Below are positions 1 through 10,091 of a DNA stretch of 64,000 nucleotides, in pieces. How positions within the stretch are numbered: the stretch's first letter is position 1; each line of letters starts with the position of its first letter. The notes below the pieces were generated by a model that made no database searches, had not been told where the DNA came from, and saw nothing but the letters and a program-made list of their open reading frames with translations. A program made the translations under genes and the position numbers. Source of the stretch: Liquidambar formosana (Eukaryota; Streptophyta; Magnoliopsida; Saxifragales; Altingiaceae); contig CM077827.1 of NCBI GenBank assembly GCA_039720395.1, forward strand, positions 22,224,375 through 22,288,374, in the 5' to 3' direction.

Positions 1-183
1 ACGTCCTTATGGCTCTGATACGATGAAAACTTTGCAAAAGGGGAGAAATTTCCTATTAAATAATCAGTATCATACAGAGTATATACACATAAGAAACCCT
101 ATACAAGAGAAATCCCCAAAAAGCCCCTAAAATACAAGATATATATAAGAGTATCCTAACAATTAGAAATGAAAGGGGGGAGT
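1..183 (-). mobile_element. LINE (L1-type) 3'-end fragment
   Basis: On the minus strand this stretch reads as a short hydrophobic, Tyr/Leu-rich tail (a long open frame reaches position 325) resembling two other minus-strand fragments in this window, near 26.4-26.7 kb and 42.0-42.3 kb. I read these as 5'-truncated 3' ends of plant L1 elements. It sits directly against a plus-strand RNase H remnant, so it probably inserted into an older LINE. No target duplication was identified and the left edge may lie outside the window. Confidence 0.35.
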
Positions 184-597
184 TTATGGCAAGTTTAGCT
201 AAGCATGTTCCTATGTGGAGAACACACAAATGGTGGAAGCACTTGCTGTACACGAAGGCCTGAAGTTCGGTATAGAGATGAGTTTCAAGGAGGTGTTCAT
301 TGGGAGAGATGCTAAATGATTTCAAGATTGTTTTGCCAAAAAATTAGTAGTGGGCAGTGATTTGGAACCAGTTTTTAAAGATTGCATTCAACTAGCAAGG
401 ATTGGGAAAGTGGAAGACTTTTGTGCTATGCCAAGGTTGTGTAACAAAGCTACTCATGCCTTGTCTAAGCATGCTTTATTTGTTAAAAACCAGGAAGTGT
501 AGTTAGAAGACCCTCCAAGTTGGTATACCAATTTCTAGTCAATATATTTTATCTTGGCCAAAAAAAAAATAATAATAATAATAAATAAATAAATAAA
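184..597 (+). pseudogene. Decayed LINE RNase H-like (RVT_3) domain with A-rich tail
   Basis: Plus-strand translation gives a broken copy of the plant RVT_3 RNase H-like domain that ends many plant L1-type polyproteins: a VEALAVHEGLKFGIEM helix, a GRDAK segment, SDLEPVFKDC, a NKATHALSKHAL helix and a terminal LEDPPSW. Frameshifts (near 232) and in-frame stops show it is dead. It is followed at about 559 by an A-run and an (AAT)n tract, consistent with a LINE 3' tail. This is not a functional RNase H gene. Confidence 0.65.
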
Positions 598-687
598 GAA
601 AAAACAACAAGGGGTCCATTCATATAGGTCAAGAACACACGTCATTTATTTATTTATAATGATTCAAAACTATGAACATATACTTAC

Positions 688-765
688 CTGTTGCAGCTAT
701 TTGAGCACGTAATGGAGCACTAATTTCCATTAGCCCGAACTATTCCATCCAACAAAATATGTAAG
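688..765 (-). other. Candidate exon of an unidentified minus-strand transcript
   Basis: On the minus strand a 78-base segment lies between a good acceptor (TTTCTGCAG) and a strong donor (CAG|GTAAGTATA). An ATG at 730 opens a frame of 14 codons reading MEISAPLRAQIAAT up to the donor. No partner exon was found to the left within the window and no homology was recognised. It could be a first coding exon, a non-coding exon, or chance. Confidence 0.25.
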
Positions 766-846
766 CTGCAGAAATTTTGATTATGTGCTGGGTCTTCCTC
801 TCCTCTGTTTTCACCTGTATGAAACTCTACAATGGGGTAGCATTCC

Positions 847-849
<3 letters not shown>

Positions 850-883
<34 letters not shown>
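850..883. repeat. (AT)n microsatellite
   Basis: About 17 uninterrupted AT dinucleotides. A TG-rich dinucleotide tract follows about 110 bases downstream. Confidence 0.95.
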
Positions 884-887
<4 letters not shown>

Positions 888-982
888 TTGCCGCCTCTTA
901 AACCGCCTTAAGGAAAAGCCAATGAATGGTGGTTCTTGCCACGTTAACAGTTATGCATTTTATATATTCGGCATAAGATGTT

Positions 983-990
<8 letters not shown>

Positions 991-1012
<22 letters not shown>
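991..1012. repeat. (TG)n microsatellite
   Basis: Eleven TG units preceded by a TA-rich run and followed by imperfect TG repeats to about 1028. Confidence 0.95.
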
Positions 1013-1023
<11 letters not shown>

Positions 1024-1028
1024 GTGTG

Positions 1029-2306
1029 TAAAAATATTTAGGATAGGATACTGGACCTAGCCTTAAAACAAATATCTTAATAGATTCCTCCCATCAAGAA
1101 CTCAAAATAGGCCTACACTTACTTATTATCCCATGACTAAATGCATAATATTTATACAACGTAAGGTGTACCATAGCGCAATGCTCGTTAAATTGATCAC
1201 TTCTTTATATTGGGCAATTACCGTATTATTCATTATAGGCTATATGTTCGACCCGATTTTCGCAACCAGTAAAAAAATGTCAATCAATGTAAAGCCCAAT
1301 TAAGAGGTAAAATTTTATCAAACCAATTTCTCAAACCTATTTCAGCAAACAGGTAGCCTGCATCATCCTTAAATGCTCAAAATTCAACAATTTTTTGATA
1401 TAAACAGATTAGCATAAAAAATTCCATTGAATCAAAGGTTAAGTAATGTTCAACAAGTGAAGTACCACGGGAAAAAAAAAATCAATTCAAAAATTAAAAA
1501 TGAAGGAGCTTAAATTCTAACCAACCTTAAGTATTCCAATGAAATGCGAAACCTCAAATTTTTTTTAATCAAACTGGAAGGTACGTTCTGCTGTTTAAAA
1601 CCTGCTAAAATGGGGTGGAATGAAGGTTAGGGTTAGGGTAAGGGTTATCAAAGCATCATGCAAGAGAGGATAAATTTTCAAGGTCAGTGAAGATTCCAAG
1701 CATAGAGTTGAGGATTCAGCTAGGGTTTTGAAAACAAACTAACAAGAGAAAGAGAGGAGAGAGAGTGAAGGAGACTGAAAGAGAAAAAATGTGATAGAGA
1801 AAGAATTTCTACCAGAGCTAATCAGTCGACCATGGAGTCGAGGGCTGTGTTTTTCCACTTCGTCGTCGAGATCGTGATGCGTGGAGACAACTTCGCCCGC
1901 AACATCAATGATGATAGGATGCGTGGACACGAGTTTGGTAGCCGGTTACCAAACAGGTAACCAGTTTATTTGCTTTTAAAATGTTGGACGGCTAAGATCT
2001 ATTTGATGTGGATCTAATGGCCCTCTTATGTTTCAGGAATGGTACCGGAAATTTTGCTCGGGTACCAAAGCATTAGCCCTATCATGATAGGATATAATCT
2101 ATCAAATAGTGCATCTGAAACTCAAACAGGCTTGAAATAAAATGGAGCAACAACAAGAAGCACCCATTGAAGATCTTTCAACCAGTAAGGGACAACTTCA
2201 GTTACAACTAAAGGTGAATTTTATGTCACTTTTGACTTCAGGTCTACACCGATGGGGACTTGGCTGTTTTTTCCTCCAATGATGTTTCTCATAGGAATGC
2301 AACAAT

Positions 2307-2337
<31 letters not shown>

Positions 2338-3383
2338 CACCCTACTGGGCACATTTCTTATTAAAGAGTGTTGGAAGGGACAGGAAGGGGTTCTAGGATG
2401 GGTACACTGCTACATGCAGAAACAGCAATCTTTTAGGCAAGTACGAATTATATTAAAAGAAGTATTGTTTCAAAGTTTTCTTAAGATCCTCTAGATAACA
2501 TGGCATGCACATTAATAAATCTTGAGAAAAGGGTGACTAAAAAATTACAGCTGCATACTCTTATTTCCAGTTCTTGCAATAAGAGTCATGCTATGGCATG
2601 ACGGCTTCCAACAAGAGGATCACATAGATTCACATTAACAATGGAACTACACCACTACTCTCGTCTTCAGAGCAAAATAATATTGTTATTATGATGAAAA
2701 CTTTACAATTATCAAAAACAAAGGAAAATAAAGAAACTTCTTCGTACAAAAGGGAAGTCAGTCTTTTGGTATATAGATTGGCTATACACATTTCATTCGT
2801 CTCATGTTATGCATTAATATTTGGGCATTTTGAACTTCTATTTCATTTGTAAAACTCAGGAAAATATTCTGGCTAGTCAACCTAGACTCCCTCCAAACAG
2901 GGTTCTTTCCCCCTCTGAATGGGTAAAAGCCAACTCTTGCACTCTTGTTCATGACAAATTTTACTAAAGCAGTTATACCACAATGATAAAAGAGGATTTT
3001 TTGGAACTTGATCTAGAATTACTGCCTTCTTAGATCCAGTTGTGCAGTTTCTTAGGCAACGACAGGATATCTAAAACAATAGCTCACATATTAAATTTTT
3101 GTCAAATTTCTAGAAATTTTTAAAAATATTTTTCGTTGTTATTTCTTGAATTTAAAGTATTCATAGCCCTAACTCTCAAGTATATAATTTAGAAATATTA
3201 GAATCCATCATCTTGAGAAAAGCTACAAAAAGTGGTTCTTTGGGCATAAACAGAAAAAAGGGAAATTTATCCTTCATATTTAACCACTTTTGCTCTGAGA
3301 AGCTAGAAATAGAAGATATGGATGCAGGAAAAAACATATCCACAAAGATCAGAAATTCCTGCAGGGTGATCAAGCCTACTTAC
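1029..3383. other. Non-coding stretch without recognised gene
   Basis: No open frame here resembles a protein. It contains an (AC)n tract at about 2307-2333, a short TTAGGG-like run near 1625-1645, and a possible small MITE edge near 1934-2070, where GTTTGGTAGCC and the complement of GGGTACCAAAGC face each other and a 9-bp-stem palindrome (GGTTACC, spacer, GGTAACC) lies at 1944-1962. Confidence 0.5.
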
Positions 3384-3456
3384 CCATTTATTAAGATCTA
3401 ATTCCAAGTCTAATTTGTCCTTGAGCTTTCAGAAAGCGGTCAGAAATAAATCCATC
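3384..3456 (-). other. Candidate exon, minus strand
   Basis: A 73-base segment lies between a canonical acceptor (TTTGTTTACAG) and a consensus donor (G|GTAAGTAGG) on the minus strand. One frame is open for 21 codons (starts DGFISDRFLKAQ) and then hits two stops just before the donor, so it would be a terminal coding piece or a UTR exon. It lies 4.9 kb downstream of the PPR stop on the same strand, so a 3'-UTR exon of that gene is possible but unproven. Confidence 0.3.
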
Positions 3457-5719
3457 CTGTAAACAAACATTTGCAATTAGCTATCAATTATATCAAAGAA
3501 AATATATGAAAATTTTGAGCATCTCCATTCTCCACATATACATTCATTTAAAAATCAATAAACTCAATTACGACTGAATATTTTGTATCCTATAAAGCCA
3601 TATTTCTAAAATTAAACAGAGATCATGTAACTATACAACAATCAAATGGTGTCGTCTCTATTAGAACGACTTCTTGCAAGAATACAGCATCTTTCAAGTT
3701 CAAAATTAATGAATTAAAATAAATTAATAATTAACAAAAAAAAAAAAAAAGGGTTAGGACGTCTTTGGGCTCATAGAGAGAGAAAGAAATACAAAAACTA
3801 AAGTCCATGTTGTGAGAGTGAAAACCCATAATAAAACTTTGTGCTTGGGTTGTGCTACTTCTTGCTTGACCCAAAGTAGACAAAAAATTGAATGAAGGCA
3901 ACTGAGTGAGGAAATAACCATACCATTCTACAGAACAAACCAAAATTGTTGTCCCAATGAACAGAAAGTGATCAAACGACCATCAAAGCACCAAAGAAAC
4001 TAAGTCATGCGCAGGTCACATGATCACTCTATTAAGGTGGCATTACCAAATCCCTGTTGGGATGGGCAACAGCAATTCAAGGACAGCAGCAGTTCAAGAA
4101 CTTGGTAGTCCAACTACAAGTACAATAATGAAGTAAAATTTTCACAATCTTATGATCATTCCAAGTGAATGGAAAAACCAAAAATGGTACACCACAACCA
4201 ACTAGCTTACACTCACAGCTATTGTATCTAAACAATCAAACACACTAAAAACAAATATCTTCAAGAAATTTAGGGAAGAAGTTCAAAGAAATTTGTAACA
4301 CAAATATTAGCTTAGACTCCTGTAAAAGGAAGAGATGGCTGTATCACAAATTTAAAAGTATACATTGCGCTTTTCAATCTTCTTGGCATAACTACAGCAA
4401 AGCACCTATAATGTCCAACATTGTGGTGTGGGGGGGCTGCAATTGAAGTGATCAGAGTGGACACCAACACCATGAATTTTTTTTTTTTTTTTTTTTTTTT
4501 TTTTGTTTCAGTGAAACCAGCACCATGATTAACTAGCAAAGTGAAGAAACACCCTTATTGAACAAATACGTCAACAATGGCAGGCAGTTAGACCGCTGTC
4601 CCAAAAAAGGACTGATGAGCAACTTATAAAAATAAATATTGCTACAACACCAAGAACGAAAATAGCCAGCCCTAACTCAAGATATATGTCTTGCAAAAAC
4701 AAACCATCGTTCAAATAGAGTAGAGAATGTTCAGAAGAAAGTAGAAAGCCCAACCTTGGCTTTTCACTGACACTTCTACACCATTTCAGAGGAGATTTAC
4801 TGTAAAGTTTGGGAAAATGGTTTTATATATTTTATGAGACTCTTTAACCTCATTAACATATGTTGTCATATTATAAACACGGTAGACTCATTCAAGCCAC
4901 TTTGGGTAAAATTTAGAATGAAAATTCCTTATGAGATATGTTCTTGAAAGAAGTAGAAGGATATATAATAGTATAAAAGTATGATTCTTAACCAAAAAAC
5001 CTGACTACAAAGTTCACAAACAATAGCAACCAATCCCTACCGAACTCAAACTGAATTAAGCAATAGAGAAAACTTTAAGTTGGGTGGGTTTTGGTTTCTC
5101 TTTTAGGAAATATCCTGAAACTTGTTCATGAATCAAACTGGATAGATGTTCACCATTCTGGTCAAAGGACTCTCTAATGAGGGTAAAGTGGCACAGGCTG
5201 TGGATTTGGGAAAAAAATAACAAAAAACAAAGCTGGTATGAACCAGATATAATGACTTATAGAACAACATTAACTGAACTAAGCAAAATAGAGAACAGTA
5301 CTACAGCTATTGGTTCACTCAAAGTTTGTGTTTGTGTGTGTGCATGTGTGTGGATATATATGTATTTGGTCTCTGAATTCAATACATGTCCATGAAAGAT
5401 ACCCTATAATAGGGACAAAAGCCTAAAGTTGTACATATTAGTGTGCTCTGTTACCTTCCAGCTCCAAATCATTAATGTCATGATTTACTCCGATTTTACA
5501 CACTCGTAAGCAGAAATATATATTGATCTTCAGATTAAGAGACATGAAAAGTTAAGACGTGAAATAGATTGATCTTCAAACTAAGAGACGTGCTTCTTCT
5601 GGACAATTAAATCTAACCTTGACAACTTTCCTTATATATAGATATATATAATAGAATATATATATATAATAATATATAGTATAGATGATCATAATGAGAT
5701 AGATATAACTTATAGCAAT
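3457..5719. other. Non-coding stretch
   Basis: No supported gene. It holds a 28-base T run at 4477-4504 (possibly the A-tail of a minus-strand retroposon), short TG repeats near 5325-5350 and TA-rich sequence from about 5635. The open frames present are short and low in complexity. Confidence 0.5.
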
Positions 5720-5845
5720 ACCCGCAATGAATTTGTACCTCGTGCATTAGTGGGTTATGGAGTACATTGGGCCAAGGGGTACAACCCCCAAAGCATGGTG
5801 CTAATATAACTTATAATCTTATATAAACACATGCTGATGGGATCA
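5720..5845 (-). mobile_element. MITE-like fragment (related to 44730-44889)
   Basis: The reverse complement of the core of the foldback element at 44730-44889 aligns here: GTACCTCGTGCATTAGTGGG, then GGAGTACATTGGGC and GGTACAACCCCC. Terminal inverted repeats are not clear in this copy, so it is a fragment or a diverged member. Confidence 0.45.
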
Positions 5846-5919
5846 TAACCGTGTGTATATATATATATATATATAGATATATATACACATATTAATATAT
5901 TAATATTACTCGAATATAT

Positions 5920-6031
5920 TTTTAAGTTTCCAACTTAAAAGGTAAGTTATTTGGTGCATGGCTCAAACAAGTGTATGAAGTTATGTTAAATTTTATAATT
6001 AATCAATGTGGGATGTGGTAATTTTCCAACA
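5920..6031 (-). mobile_element. Solo LTR of TRIM family A
   Basis: This 112-base sequence matches the reverse-oriented LTR of the TRIM elements at 24310, 30749 and 38126: it starts TTTTAAGTTTCC where relatives start TGTTAAGTTTCC and ends ATGTGGGATGTG..TTTTCCAACA. It is flanked by TATAT on both sides (5915-5919 and 6032-6036), the 5-bp target duplication expected for an LTR element. The lone LTR implies recombination between two LTRs. Confidence 0.75.
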
Positions 6032-6043
6032 TATATATTGGAA

Positions 6044-6183
6044 GGCTCTGTTTGGTATACCGGATTAATAGGTTGGATGGGAAAGAATTGTTGGATGAAG
6101 AAGTTGTCTTTGGTTGCTTTGTTTGAAATGGGAAAAATGGTCTTTTTGACATTTTTCTATCCCCTCGTTTCTTTCAAAATTTA
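6044..6183 (+). mobile_element. 5' part of a Tourist-like MITE (truncated)
   Basis: It begins GGCTCTGTTTGGTATACCGG and stays similar to the complete element at 33737-34042 for about 140 bases (GGTTGGATGGGAAAGAAT, then TTTGGTTGCTTTGTTTGAAA and GACATTTTTCTATCCC). The 3' half and second terminal repeat are missing. Similarity stops where the hairpin at 6184 begins. Confidence 0.6.
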
Positions 6184-6389
6184 AAGGAAAGACCACCCAT
6201 CCTTGGAGGCTTCAAATTCTAACGAAAGACATCAAAAACCTTCCCGTGTAGCTCAAAAAAGATAGATTATCAGCAACCCTATAGCTTCACAATGGACATG
6301 GTCAATCTAGACTATTTCAAGCTACACGAGAAGGTTTTTGATGTCTCTTGTTAGAATCCAGAGCCTCCAAGGATGGGTGGTCTTTCCTT
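6184..6389. repeat. Hairpin: inverted repeat with about 70-bp arms
   Basis: The arm at 6184-6253 (AAGGAAAGACCACCCATCC.. to ..GTGTAGCT) is the near-perfect reverse complement of 6320-6389, with only a few mismatches and a 66-base spacer. It could fold into a long stem if transcribed. It joins the truncated MITE on its left and an L1 remnant on its right. It is either a foldback insertion or an inverted duplication made during a rearrangement. Confidence 0.8.
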
Positions 6390-6394
6390 CGGTG

Positions 6395-7135
6395 CAATCT
6401 GCATCACCCTTTTTATGGGTATGCTGGATTCCTCTCTCCAGAAAGTTAGATAGGCCATCCCTGAGAGCCTTCACTAATTTCCTGGCACTGAAGTATGGCT
6501 TACCTGAGCAATGGCTCCTACTATGGGCTCTCCATTGTGGTCTCTGATGATAAATAACTGAAGCTGCATTGCTACCATTTTTCTCAAATCATCAAAATGA
6601 AGCTTCCAACTATTATTAATCAAAGGATAACTAAAGCTCCTTTGAGTATTTCTAGTGAGCAGCACCTACAAGAAAATCTGACTGCAAATTAATGAATCTG
6701 TTAGTATGTTCAAAGAAGTTAGATGAGATTTTTCCAATAGTGCATATTGATTTGGTGTCAAATTTTTAAAAACAATTTGGTTTTGATGGTTGCATACATT
6801 CCAAACAAAATCAGAAATCTTTTCCATAGGATTCCCATAAAGTCCACCACTAATTCTCGTACTCCCCCTAATACTATAAAGCCAATGGCCAAAAGAAATT
6901 TCAGTTCCCAGAGGGGTAGTGCAATTACTCTTAGCCCTTTCCCCTATACTTACAGTGAAATCACAATATTTGAATAGCCTTTCCAGATACTTCAGTGAAA
7001 TCACAATACTTGAACAAATGGTTGACATATTCCAGGTCTTTGATATAAAAAGGACACAATCCAAAGGGGCATTATGATTCCTAGGCTGCCTATTATCTTT
7101 GGACAACATTCTCTCTCCAAAAGCATCCACATTAA
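6395..7135 (-). pseudogene. Decayed LINE C-terminal region (zinc-knuckle-like and RNase H-like)
   Basis: Minus-strand translation holds pieces typical of the C-terminus of plant L1-like reverse transcriptases: a region with FVWNVCNHQNQIVFKN (compare the W..C..RN.IVF motif of zf-RVT proteins), then an RVT_3-like start reading FIIRDHNGEPIVGAIAQV. Frames are broken by stops and shifts. No active-site continuity remains. The assignment rests on motif resemblance only. Confidence 0.45.
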
Positions 7136-7842
7136 GATTTCAATTTTTGGATGAACATTTAAATTCGAGAAGGGTAATAAAATATGGAAAGAGAATGTAG
7201 GTTCTCACGTAGCATGGCAAAGAATTTACCAAAGAAGAAGACAAGCTCTTTGTATGAGTCTCAAACTCTCAGCTATGTGAGAAACAAATGAAGCTCGTAA
7301 CTAGCGTAAGCAAAAATATATGTAATGATTTCTTCAATAATGTAATTCAAATTGTCATGACTTTCTTTGTATGAAAATCATAGTGCTTGATATCTAAGCC
7401 TTGCGGCCAAAATCTATACAGAACTTCTAGTAAAATAAACACAATTACTTTCTACCTCCAAAGAAGATTTTACCAGATATTACAGAATCTCTAAAGCAAA
7501 CTAACTTCTACTTTGACTCAAATGGCCAAAATAAATTATAGGCCAATAGTAATTTAAATTAGAATTTCTTACCACAACAAAATATTTCTCACATCAAGCT
7601 TAAATTGAAATCCAAATTCCAAATGAGCCCCAAACATGTCCCTTAACTGCAACAAAACATATAAATATACTTTGACATCAAATATCCTGAATATGTAAAA
7701 TCTCCAAAATAAAATTAAAAATCTGATTTAAATAAAAACAAAAATCAGAAAAAGCATCGCTTAATATTTTTTTAATCCAAAGAAAAAAAAGTGGTATCGA
7801 GATAGGAACAAGCAATCTAGTATGTATAATGGAATGAAATTT
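7136..7842. other. Non-coding stretch
   Basis: AT-rich sequence with no recognised repeat or gene. Given its position downstream of the minus-strand PPR gene it may include 3'-UTR or terminator sequence. Confidence 0.4.
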
Positions 7843-8005
7843 CTTCAAAACAACGAATATAACAATGACTTACAGTAGGAACTAACAATTCTCACAGCAT
7901 GCTAAATACCGACATAGCCTTGAAATTTTCCTGTTGTAATCGTTTATAAAGATGATTGATTTAATCCACCATTTGGTAAATCCAAAACAACATGGTTACA
8001 CAGCA
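7843..8005 (-). pseudogene. Partial duplicate of the PPR gene 3' end
   Basis: This segment aligns to 8243-8405: both contain GAATATAACAATGACTTACA, the region TTGAAATTTTCCTGT and CACCATTTGGTAAATCCAA. The second set covers the last ~29 codons and stop of the PPR gene, so this is a copy of that coding tail plus its 3' flank, displaced by about 400 bases. Substitutions and small indels destroy the frame. It probably arose by local duplication or decay of a tandem PPR copy, as is common for restorer-like PPR genes. Confidence 0.7.
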
Positions 8006-8318
8006 GAGAAGAGTGATGACATTTGTAAAAGCCATCTAACAAAGTAGAGTGTTGGGATTATACGGAAATGCAACAACAACTCATGTATAGGACGGCCTCT
8101 ATTCTCAATTACCTAAATACAACTAGCTAACTTAATGGATTCAAGAAATCTCCTCGCATCTATTTCTTTTTGGCTAGATGGTTATGCACAAATATTTCAA
8201 CATTTAAGATTGGTCAAGTGAACAACTATTAAATATTTTAGCATTCTTCAAATCAATGAATATAACAATGACTTACAGTAGGTATAAACAATTCTCATGG
8301 CATATTAAAACACCAACA

Positions 8319-10091
8319 TTAGCTTTGAAATTTTCCTGTCGTAAGCACTCCCAAAAATGATTTATCTAATACACCATTTGGTAAATCCAACAACATGGTT
8401 ATAGTGGATTCATCAGCATAGAACCCTATCCGAACCATGTCATGAAGAAGCTGCATTGCACTCGATGTTTCCTTCTTTTTAATAAGTGCTCGGACGATTG
8501 AATTATAAGTGAAACCATCTGGTGAGCAGCCATTCTCTTTCATTAACCTGAGCAATTCATTTGCTTCATGTAGAAACCCTTCTTTACAAAGTCCATTGAT
8601 CATGATATTATATGACCATACATCAGGATTCAACCCTTTGGCAGAGAGAGTAGAAAAGAGGTCCCTTGCAGCTTCAAGTTTTCCAACTTTACACAAACCA
8701 TCAATGAGGATGTTATAAGTTATAGTAGTAAGATCCACCCCACTATCTTCCATTGCATGGAGAAGTGTCAAAGCCTCATCAACATATTGGCTTTTGCATA
8801 ACCCATCCAACAAGGTAGAATAAGTAACAACATCTGGATTGTGGCCACATATTAGCATCTCACTAAAAAGCTCTTGTGCAGCTCGAAGTCTCCTCATATG
8901 ACACAAACCATTTAGAAGAGTGTTGTAAGTAACATTATCAGGAACTAATCCTTTATAAAGCATTTCATGAAAGAGTTTCATGGCCTCATCTATCTGTTTC
9001 ATGTTGCAATATCCATTAACCAAGGTGCTATAGGTAACAACGTTAGGTGCACAACCCTTGTGTATCATCACATCAAATACCTTTAATGCCTCATCCATCT
9101 GGCCTCGCAAACAGTATCCATCCATCAGTGAAGTGTAAGTGATGGTATTAGGTTCCACACCTCTTTGAATCATTATTTCAACTACATCTTGTGCTTCTTC
9201 AGTCCTCCCCTCTTTACAAAATGTATCAACCAACATGCTGAACGTTTGTACATTTGGTGCAATATTCCTACCTACCATTTCATTAAACAATCTTGTAGCT
9301 TCTTGCAATTGGCCCAAATTGCATACCCCATGAATTAAGGAGTTGTAAGTGACCACATTTGGTAGAATGCCTTTACCAACCATTTCTGAGAAGAGGTTGA
9401 AAGCCTCGGTTACTAACCTGTCCTTGCAAAGACTATCGATGACTGTGCTGTATGCTACTAAGTTAGGCCTACAACTTCCTTCTTCCATCTGCTTGAGCAA
9501 CCGAATAGCAGCATTAGTGTTCCCTGTTTTGCATAATCCATTAATTATTGTTCCATAAGTATATGAATCAGGCCGATACCCTTTGTGTGCCATTTCATTG
9601 ACCACATCCACAGCCTGCATGATTTTGCCCTCCACACATAGCCCCTTGACCAGGGTGGTGAGTGTTATAGAGTCCGGTTCAAGACCAAGTTTGAGGATTT
9701 TTCCAAAAACAGAGACACCAAAACCCGTGCGATTCAAATGACAGAAACAATTAATCAAAATGTTCAGTGTCCAAACATCGGGCGCGATTCCTAACGATTC
9801 CATTCGATCAATTAGAGAAATGACAGTCGAATAATGTTTCATTCTGGCAATTGGGCCTAATAAGAGTTGATTAAATTTGACAATGGACGGTAGGGGTCGC
9901 CTTTGAACCATGCGATGAAAAAAAGCTAGGGCATCGTCGAGGTTATGAAAGTGGGCAATATTCCCAATTGGATTAGAAGAAGAAGAAGAAGTTTGAGAAT
10001 GAAAAGAAGGCCTTCCCTTACTAAAAATCAAGAATCTAAAAGCAAAGGAAAGAATACCAACTGTAGAAGCATTGGCTCTCCTCAACATCAT
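8319..10091 (-). CDS. Pentatricopeptide repeat protein, P class, restorer-of-fertility-like
   Basis: A single uninterrupted frame of 590 codons, without introns, starting at tandem ATGs (10091 and 10088). The first ~45 residues are rich in Arg and Ser and poor in acids (MMLRRANAST, then a Ser run), as in a mitochondrial or plastid presequence. From about residue 69 to 559 there are 14 successive 35-residue PPR motifs of the form VVTYNTLL.GLC....A..LF.EM...G..PD, with no E or DYW extension, so this is a P-class protein binding single-stranded organellar RNA. Motif wording (LVKGLCVEGKI, INGLCKTGN) is that of the RFL clade, whose members process mitochondrial transcripts and include restorers of cytoplasmic male sterility. 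Repeat count and length are normal for the clade. The exact target and whether it restores fertility are unknown. A broken copy of its 3' end lies just downstream. Confidence 0.95.
   Translation of the reverse strand: MMLRRANASTVGILSFAFRFLIFSKGRPSFHSQTSSSSSNPIGNIAHFHNLDDALAFFHRMVQRRPLPSIVKFNQLLLGPIARMKHYSTVISLIDRMESLGIAPDVWTLNILINCFCHLNRTGFGVSVFGKILKLGLEPDSITLTTLVKGLCVEGKIMQAVDVVNEMAHKGYRPDSYTYGTIINGLCKTGNTNAAIRLLKQMEEGSCRPNLVAYSTVIDSLCKDRLVTEAFNLFSEMVGKGILPNVVTYNSLIHGVCNLGQLQEATRLFNEMVGRNIAPNVQTFSMLVDTFCKEGRTEEAQDVVEIMIQRGVEPNTITYTSLMDGYCLRGQMDEALKVFDVMIHKGCAPNVVTYSTLVNGYCNMKQIDEAMKLFHEMLYKGLVPDNVTYNTLLNGLCHMRRLRAAQELFSEMLICGHNPDVVTYSTLLDGLCKSQYVDEALTLLHAMEDSGVDLTTITYNILIDGLCKVGKLEAARDLFSTLSAKGLNPDVWSYNIMINGLCKEGFLHEANELLRLMKENGCSPDGFTYNSIVRALIKKKETSSAMQLLHDMVRIGFYADESTITMLLDLPNGVLDKSFLGVLTTGKFQS

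Noticed and set aside
1625..1645. Telomere-like GGTTAGGGTTAGGG run
   Set aside because: Only about three irregular units; plant telomere repeats are TTTAGGG in long arrays.
6666..7130. 154-codon minus-strand frame as a host gene
   Set aside because: Its recognisable parts resemble the LINE zf-RVT region, it lacks a plausible start or continuation, and RNase H-like LINE text follows it.
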